A stretch of DNA of 64,000 bases from Neisseriaceae bacterium PsAf (GTDB taxonomy: Bacteria > Pseudomonadota > Gammaproteobacteria > Burkholderiales > Neisseriaceae), in assembly GCA_017114885.1 (NCBI GenBank), contig WNLJ01000013.1:1-64000 (forward strand), in the 5' to 3' direction. Positions 1 to 9,895 of the stretch are shown here, one piece after another. Both the position numbers and the translations under genes were made by a program. The notes under the pieces are model-generated. The model saw only the letters and a program-made list of their open reading frames with translations. It was not told the origin of the DNA and ran no database searches. Numbering within the stretch: the first letter of the stretch is position 1; each line of letters starts with the position of its first letter.

Positions 1-5
1 TACAA

Positions 6-44
6 GAAAGCCCTTGACTTATGCTAACGCAGTCAAGGGCTTTC
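6..44. terminator. Perfect 14-bp inverted repeat, possible terminator of an upstream gene
   Basis: Positions 6-19 and 31-44 are perfect reverse complements around an 11-base loop. No clear T-run follows the right arm; a G7 run (50-56) lies just beyond. It probably ends whatever gene lies before the window, but the gene is not visible, so a terminator role is inferred from the stem only. Confidence 0.45.
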
Positions 45-184
45 GCTTTGGGGGGGTATGTAATAAGCTAATGCTTTTGTTAATATTTTTAAATAAAGGT
101 TGTTTTTCTATTTTTAAATATTTATTATAAATACATATTTAAAAATAATTAACAAACCACTATTAAAATTAAGGAGTATTAAAA

Positions 185-1852
185 ATGTTTTGTATTCAAT
201 GTGAACAAACGATTAGAAGTCCCAATAAAAATGGCTGTATGTATAGCCAAGGAATGTGCGGTAAAACTGAAGAAACAGCAGATTTGCAAGATATATTGGT
301 TAAATGGTTACAGGGACTTTCTTTTTGGGCTAACTTGGGCAGAAAATATAATATTATTGATGCCAAGATTGATCGTTTTGCAACAGAGGCTCTTTTTTCA
401 ACTTTAACCAATGTTAATTTTGACTCTGATAGGATTGAATCCTACATTAAAGATACCCAAAAATATACAGATATTTTGAGAGAGAAGGTTGAAAACGCTA
501 TTACTGTCAATGGGGATGATTATACTACATTAACAGCAGCCGCTAAAATGACACTACCTGAAAATAAATTAAGTACGAAAGAAGCCATTCCAGAAGTAGC
601 TTTTAATTTTAAATTAGCACGAGATAATGAAGATACAATCAGTTTACATTTGTTAAATCAGTATGGTATTAAAGGTGCTGGTGCTTATTTAGAACATGCC
701 CAAGCCTTGGGTAAAAGCGATGAGTCGATTTTTAGTACCTATCATCAATTAATGAGCCAAATTGGTGATGATGATCATTCTTTAGACACGCTTTTTGATA
801 TAGCAATGCAAATAGGCCAATTAAATTATAAAGTTATGGATTTATTGGATCAAGCTGAGAATGAAAAGTTTGGCCATCCAGAACCTACTAAAGTAAACAC
901 TCAACCTATTGAAGGTAAATGCATCTTAATTTCTGGTCATGATTTGAACGATCTGGATCTTTTATTAAAGCAAACATAGGGATTAGGAATAAATGTTTAT
1001 ACGCATGGTGAAATGTTGCCTGCTCATGCTTATCCTAAATTGCATGCTTATTCTCACCTAGTAGGTAACTATGGTGGTGCTTGGCAGAATCAACAAACTG
1101 AATTTTCAGAATTTCCAGGCCCAATCGTCATGACCTCAAATTGTTTAATAGATCCCACAGTTGGTCAATATCAAGATCGTATATTTACTTGTAATATGGT
1201 GGGTTGGCCAGGTGTTAAACACATTGAAAATGGTGATTTTTCAGAAGTAATCCAAAAAGCGCAAGAAATGTCTGGATTTACTGATTCAAACCAGTTCATG
1301 AAACAGTAACAGGTTTTGCGCATAATACGTTGATGAGTGTTGCTCCAACCGTTATTGAAGAAATTAAAGCTGGCCATATAAAACATTTCTTTTTAGTTGG
1401 TGGCTGTGATGGTGCAGGATGGTAGAAATTACTATCGTGATTTTGCTTTAAATGCACCTAAAGATACGGTTATTCTAACTTTAGGTTGTGCTAAATATCG
1501 TTTCAATAAAGAAGAATTTGGAGATATTAATGGTGTACCACGCATGATTGATATTGGCCAATGTAATGATTCTTTTTCAGCGATTGGGCTAGCATTGGCA
1601 TTAGCAGATGCGTTTGAATGTGAAGTGAATGAGTTACCTTTGACTTTGGTTTTATCATGGTTTGAGCAAAAAGCAATTGTGATTTTATTAACTTTATTAT
1701 CTCTAGGAATTAAAAATATCTATACAGGCCCAACATTACCGGCTTTTTTAACAGATAATGTGATTGGTATATTGCAAGATAAGTTTGCATTAAAAGCAAC
1801 AGGAAATGCAGTTGAAGATTTAGAAACTATCTTGGGTCAAAAAGTCGCTTAA
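185..1852 (+). pseudogene. hcp: Hybrid cluster protein / hydroxylamine reductase, disrupted
   Basis: The pieces together match Hcp, a cytoplasmic Fe-S-O cluster enzyme that handles hydroxylamine or NO. The N-terminal cysteine motif (MFCIQCEQT), [33 protein letters not shown] and the C-terminal GPTLPAFLT segment are all recognisable, and total length is about the family's ~550 codons. Three lesions break it: an in-frame TAG at 977-979, where the family has a charged residue; a one-base loss near 1290, after which the reading moves to another frame at [12 protein letters not shown]; and a shift back near 1423, before GRNYYRDF. A good AAGGAG ribosome site precedes the ATG. Not functional as a whole protein. 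It sits before a broken hcr and an intact nsrR. Confidence 0.93.
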
Positions 1853-1857
1853 GAGAA

Positions 1858-1882
1858 AAAGGATAGGCTTTGCCTATCCTTT
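1858..1882 (+). terminator. Hairpin between hcp and hcr
   Basis: An 11-bp stem (1858-1868 with 1872-1882) and a 3-base loop follow the hcp stop directly. The right arm ends in CTTT and then ATTAAAT, a weak T-tail. It could be a terminator or a stabilising intercistronic hairpin. Confidence 0.55.
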
Positions 1883-1901
1883 ATTAAATAGGTTAATAGA
1901 A

Positions 1902-2868
1902 ATGTCACAAACAAATATTAAGTTTCCAAGAGAATTAAAATTAGTTAAAAAAATACCAGAGACACCCAATGCGGTTAGTTTTTATTTTGAATCTAAAGAT
2001 AAAAGTGTAATCAATTTTAAACCAGGACAATTTATCTTGATAGAGGTGGAAATTGAAAAAGAGAAACATTATAGAGCTTATTCCTTATGTTCATTACCTT
2101 CAGATCGACTACTACAAATTATGGTCAAAAGAGTAAAGAATGGTTTAATTTCTAATTGGATGATTGATAATCTTGAGGAAAATATGACTATTAATTGTCT
2201 TGGTGTGGAGGGTTCATTTAATATTGTTGACACTCATCCTAAAGATAAAATATTGTTGATCAGTGCTGGTTGTGGCATTACGCCTAATTTTGCTATGTTG
2301 AAATATTTACTAACTTCAGGTAATCAGAGCGATATTCGTTTGCTACATTGCGCACCCAATACAAAAGAAACTGTTTTTATTAATCAAATTTATGATTTTA
2401 AAGATAAATACGATAATTTTGATTATCAATTTTTATTTGATGAATGGGATAATCAAGTAAAAGATAAAACAAAAGCTAGTCTAGAAAGATTTAGCACAGG
2501 ATTGTTAGAAGCGTATTTTGGTAGTATTCATGATTATTCAATTTATGTTTGCGGACCTGATGGTTTTATGCAAATAGTAAAAAAAGATTTACAAGAATCT
2601 GGCTTTGACACGAGCCATTATTTTCAAGAATTGTTTAAATCTGAAAATTTATCGCCTATTTGTGATTATGAAATCAAAGAACCTAGCTTGGTTACAGTTA
2701 AAGTTCCTGATTTTAATTTTGAACAAGAAGTACCAGTTGGTTTTGTATTAGTAGATGTGTTGGAAAAAGGAGGTGTGCCCATTATTACAGCTTGTCGTTC
2801 GGGTATATGTGGTTCATTTGGCTTGTTCGAGCATTATTAAAAGTAACTTAGTCGTATCTTTGAAATAA
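1902..2868 (+). pseudogene. hcr: NADH:Hcp oxidoreductase (Hcr), 3' end deleted and shifted
   Basis: This is the FAD/NAD(P) reductase that donates electrons to Hcp. The FAD-binding RAYSLCS motif (about residues 60-66), the SAGCGITP nucleotide motif (about 122-129) and YVCGPDGF are present. The C-terminal 2Fe-2S domain should carry CxxxxCxxC and a final cysteine. Here it reads CRSGICGSF and stops at 2838-2840, so the third cysteine is missing. In another frame, 2818-2868 reads LACSSI...LVVSL, which resembles the normal Hcr C-terminus around its fourth cluster cysteine. An internal deletion therefore seems to have removed the cluster-binding loop and shifted the frame at about 2815. The flavin domain could still fold, but the protein should lack its Fe-S cluster. 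Confidence 0.88.
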
Positions 2869-2959
2869 AATCATCTTTAATGAAGTAAATACTTGCATAT
2901 TGATGCTTGCCTATTTATTATCATATTAGATTGATATTCAAATTGAGTATAAATAATTT

Positions 2960-3412
2960 ATGCAACTATCCAGTTTTACCGACTTTGGCTTAAGAACTTT
3001 AATCTTTCTTGCTGCCTTGCCTGAAGGAGAGTTGAGTAATGTTAAAACGGTAAGTGAAATTTATAAAATTTCTTATCACCATATCGTGAAGGTAGTGCAT
3101 CGTTTGGTTCAATTGGATTATGTAGAATCCATACAAGGCAAATATGGCGGTATCAAACTCAAAAAAGGTAAGCATGATATTTATGTAGGTCAAGTTATTC
3201 GTGATTTAGAACCTTTGGAATTACTTAATTGTAGTGAGAGTTTTTGTAATATTACTTCTTATTGTCGTCTAAAAAACCATTTAGTTACAGCTAAAAAGGC
3301 TTTCTTAAATGCGCTTGATGAGATTACTCTAGCTGATTTAGTAGAAGATAATCAAGAGTTGATTCAATTTGTGAATAAAAATAAGGTCGTTCCTTTGCAG
3401 AAAGTAAACTAA
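2960..3412 (+). CDS. nsrR: Rrf2-family nitric-oxide sensing repressor NsrR
   Basis: 150 residues, normal length. It has the Rrf2 winged helix with the typical N-terminus MQLSSFTDFGLR and the KYGGIKL wing. Cysteines 91, 96 and 102 occupy the positions that hold the [Fe-S] cluster in NsrR. The protein senses NO by cluster nitrosylation and relieves repression of NO-defence genes. Here its classical targets hcp and hcr, just upstream in the same direction, are pseudogenes, so the retained regulator must serve other genes or is a remnant. The AT-rich region 100-165 before hcp contains an ATGTATTT-like dyad (read on the minus strand) that could be an old NsrR site, but the match is loose. Confidence 0.93.
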   Translation: MQLSSFTDFGLRTLIFLAALPEGELSNVKTVSEIYKISYHHIVKVVHRLVQLDYVESIQGKYGGIKLKKGKHDIYVGQVIRDLEPLELLNCSESFCNITSYCRLKNHLVTAKKAFLNALDEITLADLVEDNQELIQFVNKNKVVPLQKVN

Positions 3413-3457
3413 TATTTGCTATAATTATATTGTTAATTATTTAAATTTATTTATGAA

Positions 3458-4079
3458 ATGATATATGATTTTTCTTCCTTTAAGTTAAGTGATGACGATT
3501 TTGAAAAATTAAGTGAAGGTAGTCAAGGAATAATAAAGCAATTTAAAATATTAAAATCTGGTAGCAAAATATTCATGGATATTAAGAAAGAGATAGAAGA
3601 TAATTATGAAGATAGAGAAATATCAGATGAGATTGGTTGTATTAAGTTGCCAAAAAAAAAGTAGCTTCAACTTACAATCTTTCTCTTTCATCGGGATGTT
3701 AATTACATATTGCAAGTTTGTAGATGTATGGGATTATAAGAAAATTTCGAAATTTTTAATCAACAATTCTTCTAATGATATATTTGAGGAAAATCATGAA
3801 GAATTAAAAAAGATAAGAGATGGATATGTTGCTCATTACAACTATATTGATATAGATGATATAAGCTTTTCATACTATAAGGAAGGTCAGAAAATTATTC
3901 CTAGTTATTTTTCTTTTAATTCTCAACCATTAGATTGTTTATATATAGTCCTTCTTTTGGAGAACATTGAATCGTTAAAAATATTTATAAATCATAAGAT
4001 TGAGAAATTAGAATCTATTTTTGATAGTAAACTATCAGATGAAGATAGAAAAATATTATTAGATAACCAATTAAAATAG
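3458..4079 (+). pseudogene. HEPN-like protein with frameshift in an A9 run
   Basis: Two overlapping reading frames join at an A9 run (3652-3660). The first ends at a TAG at 3662-3664, and the second continues to 4079. Removing one A (A8) gives one protein of about 206 residues without other lesions. The second half contains IRDGYVAHYN, with Arg120 and His126 (composite numbering) spaced as the R-x4-6-H motif of HEPN RNases found in toxin and defence proteins such as the AbiU2 group. It is rich in Lys/Glu and predicted helical, with no signal peptide. No antitoxin-like partner is evident; nsrR is upstream. RNA polymerase slippage on nine A's could restore the frame, so it may not be dead. The HEPN assignment rests on the short motif only. 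Confidence 0.6.
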
Positions 4080-4094
4080 TAAAAAATTATCTTA

Positions 4095-4943
4095 TTAATC
4101 GGGTGATTTATTCTTCAAATACTGTTTATAACGATATAAACGATAACGCAATTTGACATCATAATTGATAGAGGTAGAACCCAAAATTAGCAAGAATAAA
4201 GCAATAGGTAATACTATTTTATAGCCTAACTCAAAAAATCCCCAAGCACCGATAACACCTCCTACAACGAAAGAAACAATAATACCCATTAATAATTTCA
4301 TTTTAGGCATATTAATTGCTACTCTTTCCTTATCATCTTTTTTAAAACCTAAATTATAAATCAATTTAGAAAGTTCAATTCCAACGTCGGTAACATGTCC
4401 TGTCATATGAGTTGTTCTGATAACACCTTTGGATAGTATGGTTAATACAGCATTATGCATGCCCATAATAAAACACATTAAAACAATCAAAATAGACGTT
4501 AGAGTGCTAGAGATGTAGAGTTCATAACCAATCAAGCCGAAGATAATTAAATATATTGCTTCAATCCACATAGAGAGGGCATAGGAACTATGATAGCGAT
4601 GTTTTTTTGTCCAAATGATAGTCCAACTAGAGTGAGCAGAACCAAGTATAAAAGCAAGAACACATAAAAAAGTCATCAATGCTAAATGCCAATTACCTAA
4701 AAATATATCATTAGACATGCTGGCCAATTCACCAGACATGTGAGAGGTATATTTATTAAAGGAGAAAAAGCCGACGGTATTAATAGTCCCAGCGCAAAAA
4801 GCCATAAAATAACCCAACCAACGCAACCAGCGTAAAGTAATATTGGCTTCTTGTAAATAAGGCAATAAATGAGGGGAACGAAATAATTTTCGTTTAACTG
4901 ATTTTTGAGTAGAAGGAAGGGAATTGGATTTATTAGAAAACAT
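4095..4943 (-). CDS. DUF1275 (YoaK-like) inner-membrane protein
   Basis: 282 residues with about six hydrophobic segments. It matches the DUF1275/YoaK family of unknown function: FCAGTINTVGFFSFNKYTSHMSG is the family's first conserved block, and IMGMHNAVLTILSKG followed by TTHMTGHVTDVG the second. It overlaps the end of ureD by 11 bases, so it is very likely co-transcribed as the last gene of the urease operon. The location suggests a link to urea, ammonia or metal handling, but this is inference only; the family is widespread outside urease operons. Residues 1-40 form a longer polar N-terminus than usual. Confidence 0.8.
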   Translation of the reverse strand: MFSNKSNSLPSTQKSVKRKLFRSPHLLPYLQEANITLRWLRWLGYFMAFCAGTINTVGFFSFNKYTSHMSGELASMSNDIFLGNWHLALMTFLCVLAFILGSAHSSWTIIWTKKHRYHSSYALSMWIEAIYLIIFGLIGYELYISSTLTSILIVLMCFIMGMHNAVLTILSKGVIRTTHMTGHVTDVGIELSKLIYNLGFKKDDKERVAINMPKMKLLMGIIVSFVVGGVIGAWGFFELGYKIVLPIALFLLILGSTSINYDVKLRYRLYRYKQYLKNKSPD

Positions 4944-5748
4944 TATTATTTTGATTAATAAAAAAGTTTGAAAGTATTTTTAATATTATTTCTAGGTCTT
5001 GGAAATTTTTAGCAACCGCTTTGATAACCATACCATTATCATGAATTTGACTAATACCATATTCAATCTGTTTCGATAGAGGTGTTATCAATTCATGTAA
5101 TCTTTCAATCAGTAAAGGCTTGAGTATAACACTGGTATCAAAAAAATACAGGCTTAATAAATGTGAAAAATGATGCATTTGTCCTTTTTGGGTTAAGTCC
5201 ATTTTGCCAGGTTGCCAATTTAATTTATCTTCTAGTATTTTTTTATCATGAAAATAGATACTAATTTTTGAAAAAAAATATTCAAAAAGGTAGGATTCAT
5301 TACATCCAGTACGCCCAGTTGTAACGATTTCTCCTAGTAATATTTTTGTATCATCTTCTAAATAGAGATTAGTTTCTTGTACATAATTGGCATTTTTTTG
5401 TAAAACAGTAGGACGAGGAAGATAATGAAAAAAAGTATTGTTTTTACAATAAATATTCATTTTTTGAGAACCTTGTTGGTGCTTGGACATACTCAATATC
5501 CGATTGAAAGCTTGAGTATCAAAGAATAAGGCGCTATTTTCTCCTAATTGAATATCTATATTAAATTCATCATTGCCTAAAACACCAGGTGATGATGACA
5601 TTAGCATGCCGTATAAAAAACCTTGTTGATTAATTTCTTCATAAGGAATTGAAAAAAATTTATAAGGAGCGGTAGTATAACAGCGTTTTAAAACACTTTT
5701 TTGGGTTTGATGACAGTATTCGACGTTAAGATTTAAAGTACTTTTCAT
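4933..5748 (-). CDS. ureD: Urease accessory protein UreD (UreH)
   Basis: 271 residues. UreD is the scaffold that binds apo-urease and, with UreF and UreG, delivers nickel. Recognisable family segments include SSSPGVLGNDEFNIDIQLGENS near residues 51-72, the QEttNLYLEDD-like strand, and GEIVTTGRTGCNE near 137-149, where the family has GRxxxGE. The gene follows ureG by two bases and runs into the DUF1275 gene by 11 bases. Finding ureD at the end of the accessory genes differs from the common ureD-first order of many proteobacteria but does occur elsewhere (ureH in Helicobacter). Confidence 0.9.
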   Translation of the reverse strand: MKSTLNLNVEYCHQTQKSVLKRCYTTAPYKFFSIPYEEINQQGFLYGMLMSSSPGVLGNDEFNIDIQLGENSALFFDTQAFNRILSMSKHQQGSQKMNIYCKNNTFFHYLPRPTVLQKNANYVQETNLYLEDDTKILLGEIVTTGRTGCNESYLFEYFFSKISIYFHDKKILEDKLNWQPGKMDLTQKGQMHHFSHLLSLYFFDTSVILKPLLIERLHELITPLSKQIEYGISQIHDNGMVIKAVAKNFQDLEIILKILSNFFINQNNNVF

Positions 5749-5750
5749 TA

Positions 5751-6386
5751 TTAATACTTAAGCGCATCAGGTTCTTGAATATCTTCTAAAAGAGCATATT
5801 TTTTAATCCAATTGATAACAGAATCAACATTGATCATATGCATTAAATCGGTAAATATAAACGGCGCACCTTGTCGCATATGTTTTGAATCTCTTTCCAT
5901 TATCTCTAAATTAGCACCGACATAGGGTGCTAAATCTATTTTATTAATAACGAGAAGATCAGAACGAGTAATACCAGGACCACCTTTTCTCGGAATTTTA
6001 TCACCTTCAGCGACATCGATGACAAAGATTGTTAAATCAGCTAAATCAGGACTGAAGGTAGCAGAAAGATTATCACCGCCAGATTCAATAAAAATAAGTT
6101 TTACATCGGGAAATTTATCAACCATCTCATCAATAGCTTCTAAATTCATAGAGGCATCTTCTCGAATAGCAGTATGAGGACAACCACCAGTTTCAACACC
6201 TATAATTCTATCTTCGGGTAATAAGCTATTATGGATTAAAAATTCGGCATCTTCCTTGGTATAAATATCGTTAGTAATCACTGCTAAACTGTAGTCTTCT
6301 TGCATTTTTCTAGTAAGTTTATCGATCAATGCTGTTTTACCGGAACCTACTGGTCCAGCGATGCCAATTTTAATATAATTTCTCAT
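5751..6386 (-). CDS. ureG: Urease accessory GTPase UreG
   Basis: 211 residues, normal length. It is a SIMIBI-class GTPase that loads nickel into urease. The P-loop GPVGSGKT lies at residues 11-18, the [13 protein letters not shown] switch/metal region near 101-113, and the nucleotide specificity motif NKID near 147-150. The Cys-Pro-His nickel motif is visible as [11 protein letters not shown]. Its ATG overlaps the ureJ stop by four bases, indicating translational coupling. Confidence 0.97.
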   Translation of the reverse strand: MRNYIKIGIAGPVGSGKTALIDKLTRKMQEDYSLAVITNDIYTKEDAEFLIHNSLLPEDRIIGVETGGCPHTAIREDASMNLEAIDEMVDKFPDVKLIFIESGGDNLSATFSPDLADLTIFVIDVAEGDKIPRKGGPGITRSDLLVINKIDLAPYVGANLEIMERDSKHMRQGAPFIFTDLMHMINVDSVINWIKKYALLEDIQEPDALKY

Positions 6387-6949
6387 GATAACATCATCCC
6401 CATGCCAATTAAGACAATAACGCCACCTGTTGTTTGTAATATAGTATTATTTTTTGAGAGAATGCTACCAGCAAAAATTCCTAGTATATGCAATAACATA
6501 GTAGATAAAATAAAACCTAAAGCAAAACTATTAGCAGAACTTCCTACTAATTCTTGTCCATGCGCAACACCGTGATAAAAACCAAAAACACCAACCGTGG
6601 CAATTGCTAAACTCAAACTAGGCTTCGCTTTTATGGCTATTATAAAACCCAAACAAATAACTGAAAACACAATAACAGTCTCTAACAGAGGTAATTGTAC
6701 ATGATTCATTCCAGCAATAAATCCGAATGTCATCATGCCAACAAAGCTAATAGGCAAAGCCCATTTAATCGAACCTGAAAAAAAACTAGCCCAAATACCA
6801 ACGGTAAGCATTGCTAATAAATGGTCTAAACCAGTTAGAGGATGCATAAATCCTGTTATAAAATTACTACTTCCTAAATGCCCTGGATGAGCAAAAATAA
6901 AAGTAGGTAATAGAAGTAATAGATAAATAATATTATTTTTTCTGAACAT
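6383..6949 (-). CDS. ureJ: HupE/UreJ-family nickel permease
   Basis: 188 residues with an N-terminal signal-like segment followed by HPGH and about six membrane helices. The signature [21 protein letters not shown] (around residues 32-52), with its His and Asp, is the HupE/UreJ nickel-binding helix, and a second histidine motif, FYHGVAHG, occurs near 124-131. It probably imports Ni2+ for urease. A strong AAGGAG site lies 5-10 bases before the ATG. It lies between ureF and ureG in the operon. Confidence 0.9.
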   Translation of the reverse strand: MFRKNNIIYLLLLLPTFIFAHPGHLGSSNFITGFMHPLTGLDHLLAMLTVGIWASFFSGSIKWALPISFVGMMTFGFIAGMNHVQLPLLETVIVFSVICLGFIIAIKAKPSLSLAIATVGVFGFYHGVAHGQELVGSSANSFALGFILSTMLLHILGIFAGSILSKNNTILQTTGGVIVLIGMGMMLS

Positions 6950-6958
6950 AAGAACTCC

Positions 6959-7663
6959 TTAACTCATATAAAGTCTTGTATATAAATTTTCATGTTGCAT
7001 GCAACGAATTTCTGTTAGAACAGAAGTTGTACCCAATAAATTTTTATCAGGATCTAAAGATGCTCGAACCGCTGTTTCAATAATGGGTTTAATAGAAAAG
7101 ATAATTTTCTGACCTTGTAACTGTCCTAAAGGAATGAGTTTAACACCGTTGTTAATTAAGCTGACTAAAGAATTGTAATAATAAGCATATAAAGTAACTT
7201 GTTTAGATAAATTGAATAAAAAAGAAAATAATACGAAGACTAAAGGGTGATACATCATTATCTTTTTTGTCTGGATGGTATCAAGAATAGGATGAGAAAA
7301 TTCGGAAACAAAAATTTTGAATAGACGAGTACCTAGTTTCATTTGAGCTTCTTTAATTTCTCTAGATAATCTTGTTATTCCAAAATGTTGGTTTAACTCG
7401 AAAAAATCATCAAATTTTTCTTTGATTAAGCTATCAAAAGCAAGGGAGATGTAGGCGCCTTCGTTATAAACCCAGTTTTGTTGTAGCTGTTCTTGAGCAT
7501 ATTCATATAGAGATTGAGCATCATGAATAATGTTTTTTTGCACAAAGGTTTCTAAGCCAAAAGAGTGATTAAATCCACCAATAGGTAAATTAGGATCTAC
7601 TATGTGTAACAGCCAACCTAATTGATTCAGATCGGCATAAGAAAATAGTTGTTTAGTGTTCAT
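6959..7663 (-). CDS. ureF: Urease accessory protein UreF
   Basis: 234 residues. UreF is an all-helical partner in the UreD-UreF-UreG activation complex. The family hallmark LPIGGFNHSFGLETFV (around residues 25-40) is clear, as is the C-terminal stretch where the family carries its conserved RLYMS-type tail. The start overlaps the end of ureE by 11 bases. A segment around residues 125-160 is more hydrophobic and AT-coded than in typical homologues, but the frame is intact. Confidence 0.93.
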   Translation of the reverse strand: MNTKQLFSYADLNQLGWLLHIVDPNLPIGGFNHSFGLETFVQKNIIHDAQSLYEYAQEQLQQNWVYNEGAYISLAFDSLIKEKFDDFFELNQHFGITRLSREIKEAQMKLGTRLFKIFVSEFSHPILDTIQTKKIMMYHPLVFVLFSFLFNLSKQVTLYAYYYNSLVSLINNGVKLIPLGQLQGQKIIFSIKPIIETAVRASLDPDKNLLGTTSVLTEIRCMQHENLYTRLYMS

Positions 7664-8123
7664 GATGGTGATGTTCTGTGGTTAGGGTGTTGCGTAAAGC
7701 GTGGTCTAAGATTCTTCTTTCTTTAAAAGGTTTGAATCCAGCCTCTTCTAGCCAAATAAAAATCGGATTTTCATAAGGTAAAAGTAATTCATTATTTTCC
7801 ATAAAAAGAGGGATGTGTTTATTGCCGATTTCATAGCATACTTTTGCCATATCAGATAGATTATTAGGTTTTAATACAATACAATCACTTGCTTCAATTT
7901 CTACCCATATAATTAAATCATCATCCTTATAGAGAACATCTTCTTGGTGTAATGGTTGATTCTCTTCTAAGCGTTTAATAACTATATTACGGCCATTAAC
8001 AGTGGCTTTATGTAGAATCTTCCGATTACACTCATACCATTTGAGAATAACGGTATCTTGACTTAAATCAGTATCAAAGTCTTTAAGTGTGCCTAAAGTA
8101 GCTTGAAGAATTAAATTTGGCAT
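7653..8123 (-). CDS. ureE: Urease nickel metallochaperone UreE
   Basis: 156 residues. It has the UreE N-terminal peptide-binding domain and the C-terminal metal-binding domain, with CYEIGNKHIPLF around residues 91-102 as the conserved dimer nickel site. The C-terminus ends in a short histidine-rich tail (HHHHEH) that would bind extra Ni2+. It lies 12 bases after ureC with an AGGAAT ribosome site, and it overlaps ureF. Confidence 0.94.
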   Translation of the reverse strand: MPNLILQATLGTLKDFDTDLSQDTVILKWYECNRKILHKATVNGRNIVIKRLEENQPLHQEDVLYKDDDLIIWVEIEASDCIVLKPNNLSDMAKVCYEIGNKHIPLFMENNELLLPYENPIFIWLEEAGFKPFKERRILDHALRNTLTTEHHHHEH

Positions 8124-8135
8124 ATCAGATTCCTA

Positions 8136-9851
8136 TTAAAAAAGAAAATAACGCTGAGCTAAAGGTAAAGTTTTAGCAGGTTCGCAAGTTACTATTTTTC
8201 CATTCACTTTAACTTCATAGTTTTCAGGATTAACCTCAATATTAGGCATAGCGTTATTGTTAATCATATCCTTTTTTCCAATGGTACGACAATTTTTAAC
8301 AGGAAGTAATGTCTTATTCAATCCGTATTTGGTTTTAATATCATTATCTATGGAAAGTTTGGAAGTGAAAATAACAGCTGTTTTTTCGACGGCTCTTCCA
8401 AAAGAACCAAACATAGGTCTGTATAGAGTAGGTTGAGGTGTTGGGATAGAAGCGTTTGGGTCACCCATTTTTGCATAAGTAATAAAGCCATTTTTAATAA
8501 TCATTTCTGGTTTGACCCCAAAAAACCTAGGTTGCCATAATACAATATCTGCTAGTTTTCCTATTTCTATTGAACCTACATAATCACTAATTCCCTGGGC
8601 AATTGCTGGATTAATCGTATATTTTGCCAGATATCGTTTAATTCTAAAGTTATCATTATCACCCGTTTCTTCTTCTAGTCTGCCTCTTTGCTTTTTCATT
8701 TTATCTGCGGTTTGCCATGTTCTAATAATAACTTCAGCCACTCTACCCATGGCTTGAGAGTCAGAGCTCATAATAGAAAACACTCCCATATCATGCAGAA
8801 TGTCTTCAGCAGCAATGGTTTCAGGTCTGATTCTTGAATCGGCAAAAGCAACATCTTCTGGAATTCGTTTATCCAAATGGTGGCAAACCATTAACATATC
8901 TAAATGTTCTTCGATGGTATTTGCAGTAAAGGGACGAGTAGGGTTGGTAGACGCAGGTAATACATTAGGATACATACTGGCTTTAATGATATCTGGAGCA
9001 TGTCCTCCTCCTGCACCTTCAGTATGGAAGGTATGAATAATACGGTTATTAATCGCAGCCATGGTTTCTTCTAAATAACCACTTTCATTAAGTGTGTCTG
9101 TATGAATAGCAACTTGTACATCTAACTCATCCGCCACTGTTAAAGCAGCATCAATAACAGCAGGAGTAGCTCCCCAATCTTCGTGTATTTTCAAACCTAG
9201 CGCACCTGCTTTAATTTGCTCTTGCAGAGGTTCAAGAGAGGAGCAATTTCCTTTACCCATAAAGCCTAAATTAACAGGAAAATTTTCTGCCGCTTGCAGC
9301 ATACGCATGATATTCCAAGGACCAGGAGATACTGTGGTAGCATTTGTTCCATCTGCAGGACCTGTTCCACCACCAATCATGGTAGTAATTCCTGATTCAA
9401 TTGCATGATAGATTTGTTGTGGGCTAATAAAATGAATATGAGTATCGATACCACCAGCAGTTGCGATTAAATGAGCACCATTATGTACTTCTGTTGCGGC
9501 CCCAATAATCATGTTTTCAGCAATATTGTCCATGGTATCAGGGTTTCCCGAAGGACCAATACCAACAATTCTACGGTCTTTAATTCCAATATCCGTTTTA
9601 ATAATTTTATCATGGCTCAATAAAATAACATTAGTGATGACTAAGTCCAGTGCTTGTTCGCATGTTGCGAGACTAGATTGTCCCATGCCATCTCGAACTG
9701 TTTTACCACCACCAAATTTACACTCATCTCCATGATTTAATAAGTCTTCTTCTATTTCTAACCACAAATCAGTATCGGCAAGTCTAATTTTATCCTGAAG
9801 AGTAGGGCCATAAAGAGCAACATATTGTGATTTACTTAAAGTGGTGGGCAT
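8136..9851 (-). CDS. ureC: Urease alpha (catalytic) subunit UreC
   Basis: 571 residues, full length. It hydrolyses urea to ammonia and carbamate at a di-nickel centre. All active-site residues can be read: His138 and His140 (THIHF), the carbamylated Lys221 (GLKIHEDWG), His223, His250, His276, the flap Cys323-His324 (VCHHLD), and Asp364 ([10 protein letters not shown]). No truncation or frameshift, in contrast to the neighbouring accessory loci, so urease is likely functional. A GAGGATG ribosome site precedes the ATG; 44 bases separate it from ureB. Confidence 0.98.
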   Translation of the reverse strand: MPTTLSKSQYVALYGPTLQDKIRLADTDLWLEIEEDLLNHGDECKFGGGKTVRDGMGQSSLATCEQALDLVITNVILLSHDKIIKTDIGIKDRRIVGIGPSGNPDTMDNIAENMIIGAATEVHNGAHLIATAGGIDTHIHFISPQQIYHAIESGITTMIGGGTGPADGTNATTVSPGPWNIMRMLQAAENFPVNLGFMGKGNCSSLEPLQEQIKAGALGLKIHEDWGATPAVIDAALTVADELDVQVAIHTDTLNESGYLEETMAAINNRIIHTFHTEGAGGGHAPDIIKASMYPNVLPASTNPTRPFTANTIEEHLDMLMVCHHLDKRIPEDVAFADSRIRPETIAAEDILHDMGVFSIMSSDSQAMGRVAEVIIRTWQTADKMKKQRGRLEEETGDNDNFRIKRYLAKYTINPAIAQGISDYVGSIEIGKLADIVLWQPRFFGVKPEMIIKNGFITYAKMGDPNASIPTPQPTLYRPMFGSFGRAVEKTAVIFTSKLSIDNDIKTKYGLNKTLLPVKNCRTIGKKDMINNNAMPNIEVNPENYEVKVNGKIVTCEPAKTLPLAQRYFLF

Positions 9852-9895
9852 ATAATAACATCCTCAAAAATAAGAGATTAAAAGCACTAAAGTAA

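Noticed and set aside
50-56. G7 run that might be a phase-variable tract
   Set aside because: No reading frame or promoter in the window depends on it; its upstream gene is outside the window.
100-170. Possible NsrR or FNR site before hcp
   Set aside because: A loose ATGTATTT-like dyad exists, but spacing differs from the consensus and the region is so AT-rich that chance matches are expected. No FNR half-sites with correct spacing were found.
977-979. Recoded stop (TAG as amino acid) in hcp
   Set aside because: Two frameshifts follow in the same gene, and no other gene has an internal TAG, so a nonsense mutation in a dead gene is far more likely.
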